Source: VXMO01 sp965205915 (lineage in GTDB: Bacteria > Chloroflexota > Dehalococcoidia > UBA6926). From it: a stretch of DNA of 64,000 nt. The stretch spans positions 2,384,895 to 2,448,894 of the forward strand of contig OZ242191.1 in NCBI GenBank assembly GCA_965205915.1, in the 5' to 3' direction. The notes below the pieces were generated by a model. That model searched no databases. It had not been told where the DNA came from and saw nothing but the letters and a program-made list of their open reading frames with translations. This document shows positions 62,787 to 64,000 of the stretch, in pieces (position 1 is the first letter of the stretch; each line of letters starts with the position of its first letter). Position numbers and translations under genes: made by a program.

Positions 62787-63385
62787 TCCGCTTGAATGCC
62801 GTTGAATTCGTTCATTGCCTGTTCGATGCCACTGCGGGCGAAAAGCTCCAAGCAATCGGCGCCCCGTTCCAGCCCGACTTCGAGTTGCTTCTGTTCATCA
62901 GGACGGAAGCGCGCAAGGACGTGCTGTATTGGGTCGATTCCGCCGTGTTCCGGCCTGCCAACACCGACGCGGAGGCGAGGGAACTCCTGCGTACCGAGCG
63001 CGTCGATGATGGACTTCATGCCGTTGTGGCCGCCCGCGCTGCCGTATGGCCTGAGGCGGACAATGCCGAGCGGTAGGTCCATATCGTCAATGACGATAAG
63101 AATTGAATCTAGTTTGCGGCCAAACCGACGCACCATGGGGGCGACGGCGTCGCCGCTGACGTTCATGAATGTGCCAGGGAGGATGAGGCGCGTGTCGCGG
63201 CCAAAGAGTTCGCCGCGTCCAACGACTGCGCCATTTGACCGTTGTTGGAACTCTATATCGTGGCGCTTGGCGAGTCGTTGCACGGCCATTGCGCCGGCGT
63301 TGTGTCGTGTGTTGGCGTAGCGCGCAGAGGGGTTGCGCAGGCCAAAGATGAGCAAGGACGAGGCGGGGCGATTAGGCTCAGTCAT
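62783..63385 (-). CDS. pth: peptidyl-tRNA hydrolase (200 aa)
   Basis: Recycles peptidyl-tRNA. The family phrase is GLRNPSARYANTRHNAGAMA; the catalytic His is in TRHN. Other marks are PGTFMNVSGDAV, IDDMDLPLGIVRLR and GSAGGHNGMKSI, with the expected Asn and Asp. The usual GLGNPG is changed to GLRNPS. The gene is coupled to the metallopeptidase gene by ATGA and lies 24 bases downstream of ligA on the same strand. Confidence 0.95.
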   Translation of the reverse strand: MTEPNRPASSLLIFGLRNPSARYANTRHNAGAMAVQRLAKRHDIEFQQRSNGAVVGRGELFGRDTRLILPGTFMNVSGDAVAPMVRRFGRKLDSILIVIDDMDLPLGIVRLRPYGSAGGHNGMKSIIDALGTQEFPRLRVGVGRPEHGGIDPIQHVLARFRPDEQKQLEVGLERGADCLELFARSGIEQAMNEFNGIQAE

Positions 63386-63408
63386 GCTGGAATCACTGTG
63401 ATAGCGGG

Positions 63409-64000
63409 CTATGCCGGAACGGCTCCGGCCTGTTGCCGTGCCTCGTCCGCCCGCCGCAAGAACTCTTCCTCGTCGATTATTGGTGTTTCGAGGCGCTGGG
63501 CTTTTTCGAGCTTGGAACCGGCCTCTTCGCCGGCCACGACGAGCGTTGTTTTCTTCGTGACGGTTCGTCCCGCCTTGCCGCCAAGGCTGCGGACGATTTC
63601 CTCCGCCTGGGTTCGGGAGAGTTCGGTCAGGTGACCGGTCAGCACGATTTCCTGATCCTTCCAGGGCAGGTCGCCGACGGGTCGCACAACTTCTTCACGC
63701 ATTCGCACATCGGCCTTGCGGAGTTTATCAATTAGGTTCAGATTATCTTCGTCGTGGAACCAGTTGAATACGCTTTCGGCCACGACGTTGCCGATGGTGT
63801 AGATGTCCGTGAGTTCTTCTTGTGTTGCGTCTTTGAGGGCGTCCATATCACCGTAGCGCTCGGCGAGAATGCGTGCGGTTTCCGCGCCAACGTGGCGGAT
63901 GCCGAGCGCAAAGATGACGTTTCCTAGTGGCCGATCGCGCGACTGTTGGATGGCCGCGATTGCGTTCTGGGCTGACTTATCAGCCATGCGTTCAAGCCCT
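63409..64000 (-). CDS. ligA: NAD-dependent DNA ligase, C-terminal part (cut by window edge)
   Basis: The visible 197 codons start inside the protein (GLERMADKSAQNAIAAIQQS). The helix-hairpin-helix region is FALGIRHVGAETARILAE and TIGNVVAESVFNWF; the BRCT domain is IVLTGHLTELSRTQAEEIV with GGKAGRTVTKKTTLVVAG. The frame remains open to the right edge, so the catalytic and OB domains lie beyond it. It is a replication and repair ligase; no frameshift is seen. Confidence 0.95.
   Translation of the reverse strand, partial: GLERMADKSAQNAIAAIQQSRDRPLGNVIFALGIRHVGAETARILAERYGDMDALKDATQEELTDIYTIGNVVAESVFNWFHDEDNLNLIDKLRKADVRMREEVVRPVGDLPWKDQEIVLTGHLTELSRTQAEEIVRSLGGKAGRTVTKKTTLVVAGEEAGSKLEKAQRLETPIIDEEEFLRRADEARQQAGAVPA

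Overview
The window is two regions joined at a tRNA-Val gene. About 1-35.6 kb is one arm of an integrated conjugative element. About 35.6-64 kb is chromosomal backbone. Backbone gene content (a glycosyltransferase 39-YYY membrane fusion, SufBD, a TrkH/TrkA potassium cluster, glycolytic gap and eno, high-GC DNA with many GTG/TTG starts) suggests a Chloroflexota bacterium of the SAR202/Dehalococcoidia kind. That placement is inference; no rRNA gene is present to test it.

Element, left to right. The edge cuts a GHKL ATPase of the kind seen beside Z1-domain restriction genes. A minus-strand DNA-processing operon (10.8 to 0.95 kb) encodes a two-TM protein, an unknown protein, a DnaG-like primase, a Rad52-family annealing protein, a TSCPD protein, a Cas4/RecB-like nuclease, SSB, RadC, a zinc-ribbon protein, a DUF6094-like methyltransferase and an SNF2-type helicase. 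Four intergenic spots in it carry the same leader-like element. An 825-bp non-coding stretch with 69-bp tandem repeats is the best origin candidate. The plus-strand transfer operon (12.97-23.4 kb) encodes a secreted protein, a VirB6/TrbL-like channel, two VirB2-like small proteins, a VirB3/PrgI-like protein fused to a large external domain, VirB4, a VirD4-like coupling ATPase and a replication-relaxation protein. Cargo follows: cytosine-5 methyltransferase, MORC-like ATPase, a methyltransferase-fold-like protein and Vsr; five overlapping small genes, four of them HTH regulators; a one-chain GmrSD-like protein (DUF262 + DUF1524/HNH); and an AlbA_2/Schlafen-type protein with a C-terminal RRM. 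A large serine recombinase closes the element and reads into the 3' end of tRNA-Val(CAC).

Backbone. After tRNA-Val and tRNA-Met come a 30-bp minisatellite, a small unknown gene and a 700-bp gene-free stretch. A minus-strand run then holds sufB, sufD, a DXR paralogue with altered active-site residues, a peptide-binding lipoprotein, a PHP phosphoesterase, two MaoC/FAS1-like dehydratase subunits and a gamma-carbonic anhydrase-like protein. Next is a DsbA/FrnE-like gene with an in-frame TGA exactly at the first Cys of the CPWC motif, followed by a good bacterial SECIS-like hairpin: a probable selenoprotein and the most notable item here. A plus-strand cluster follows (TrkH, TrkA, MBL hydrolase, HIT protein, universal stress protein, split TrkA pair), then YtxH-like and membrane genes, the 1444-aa fusion, gap, eno, a SLOG/LOG-like gene, a lipoprotein metallopeptidase, pth and the 3' part of ligA.

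All calls rest on reading motifs by eye; no database search was run.
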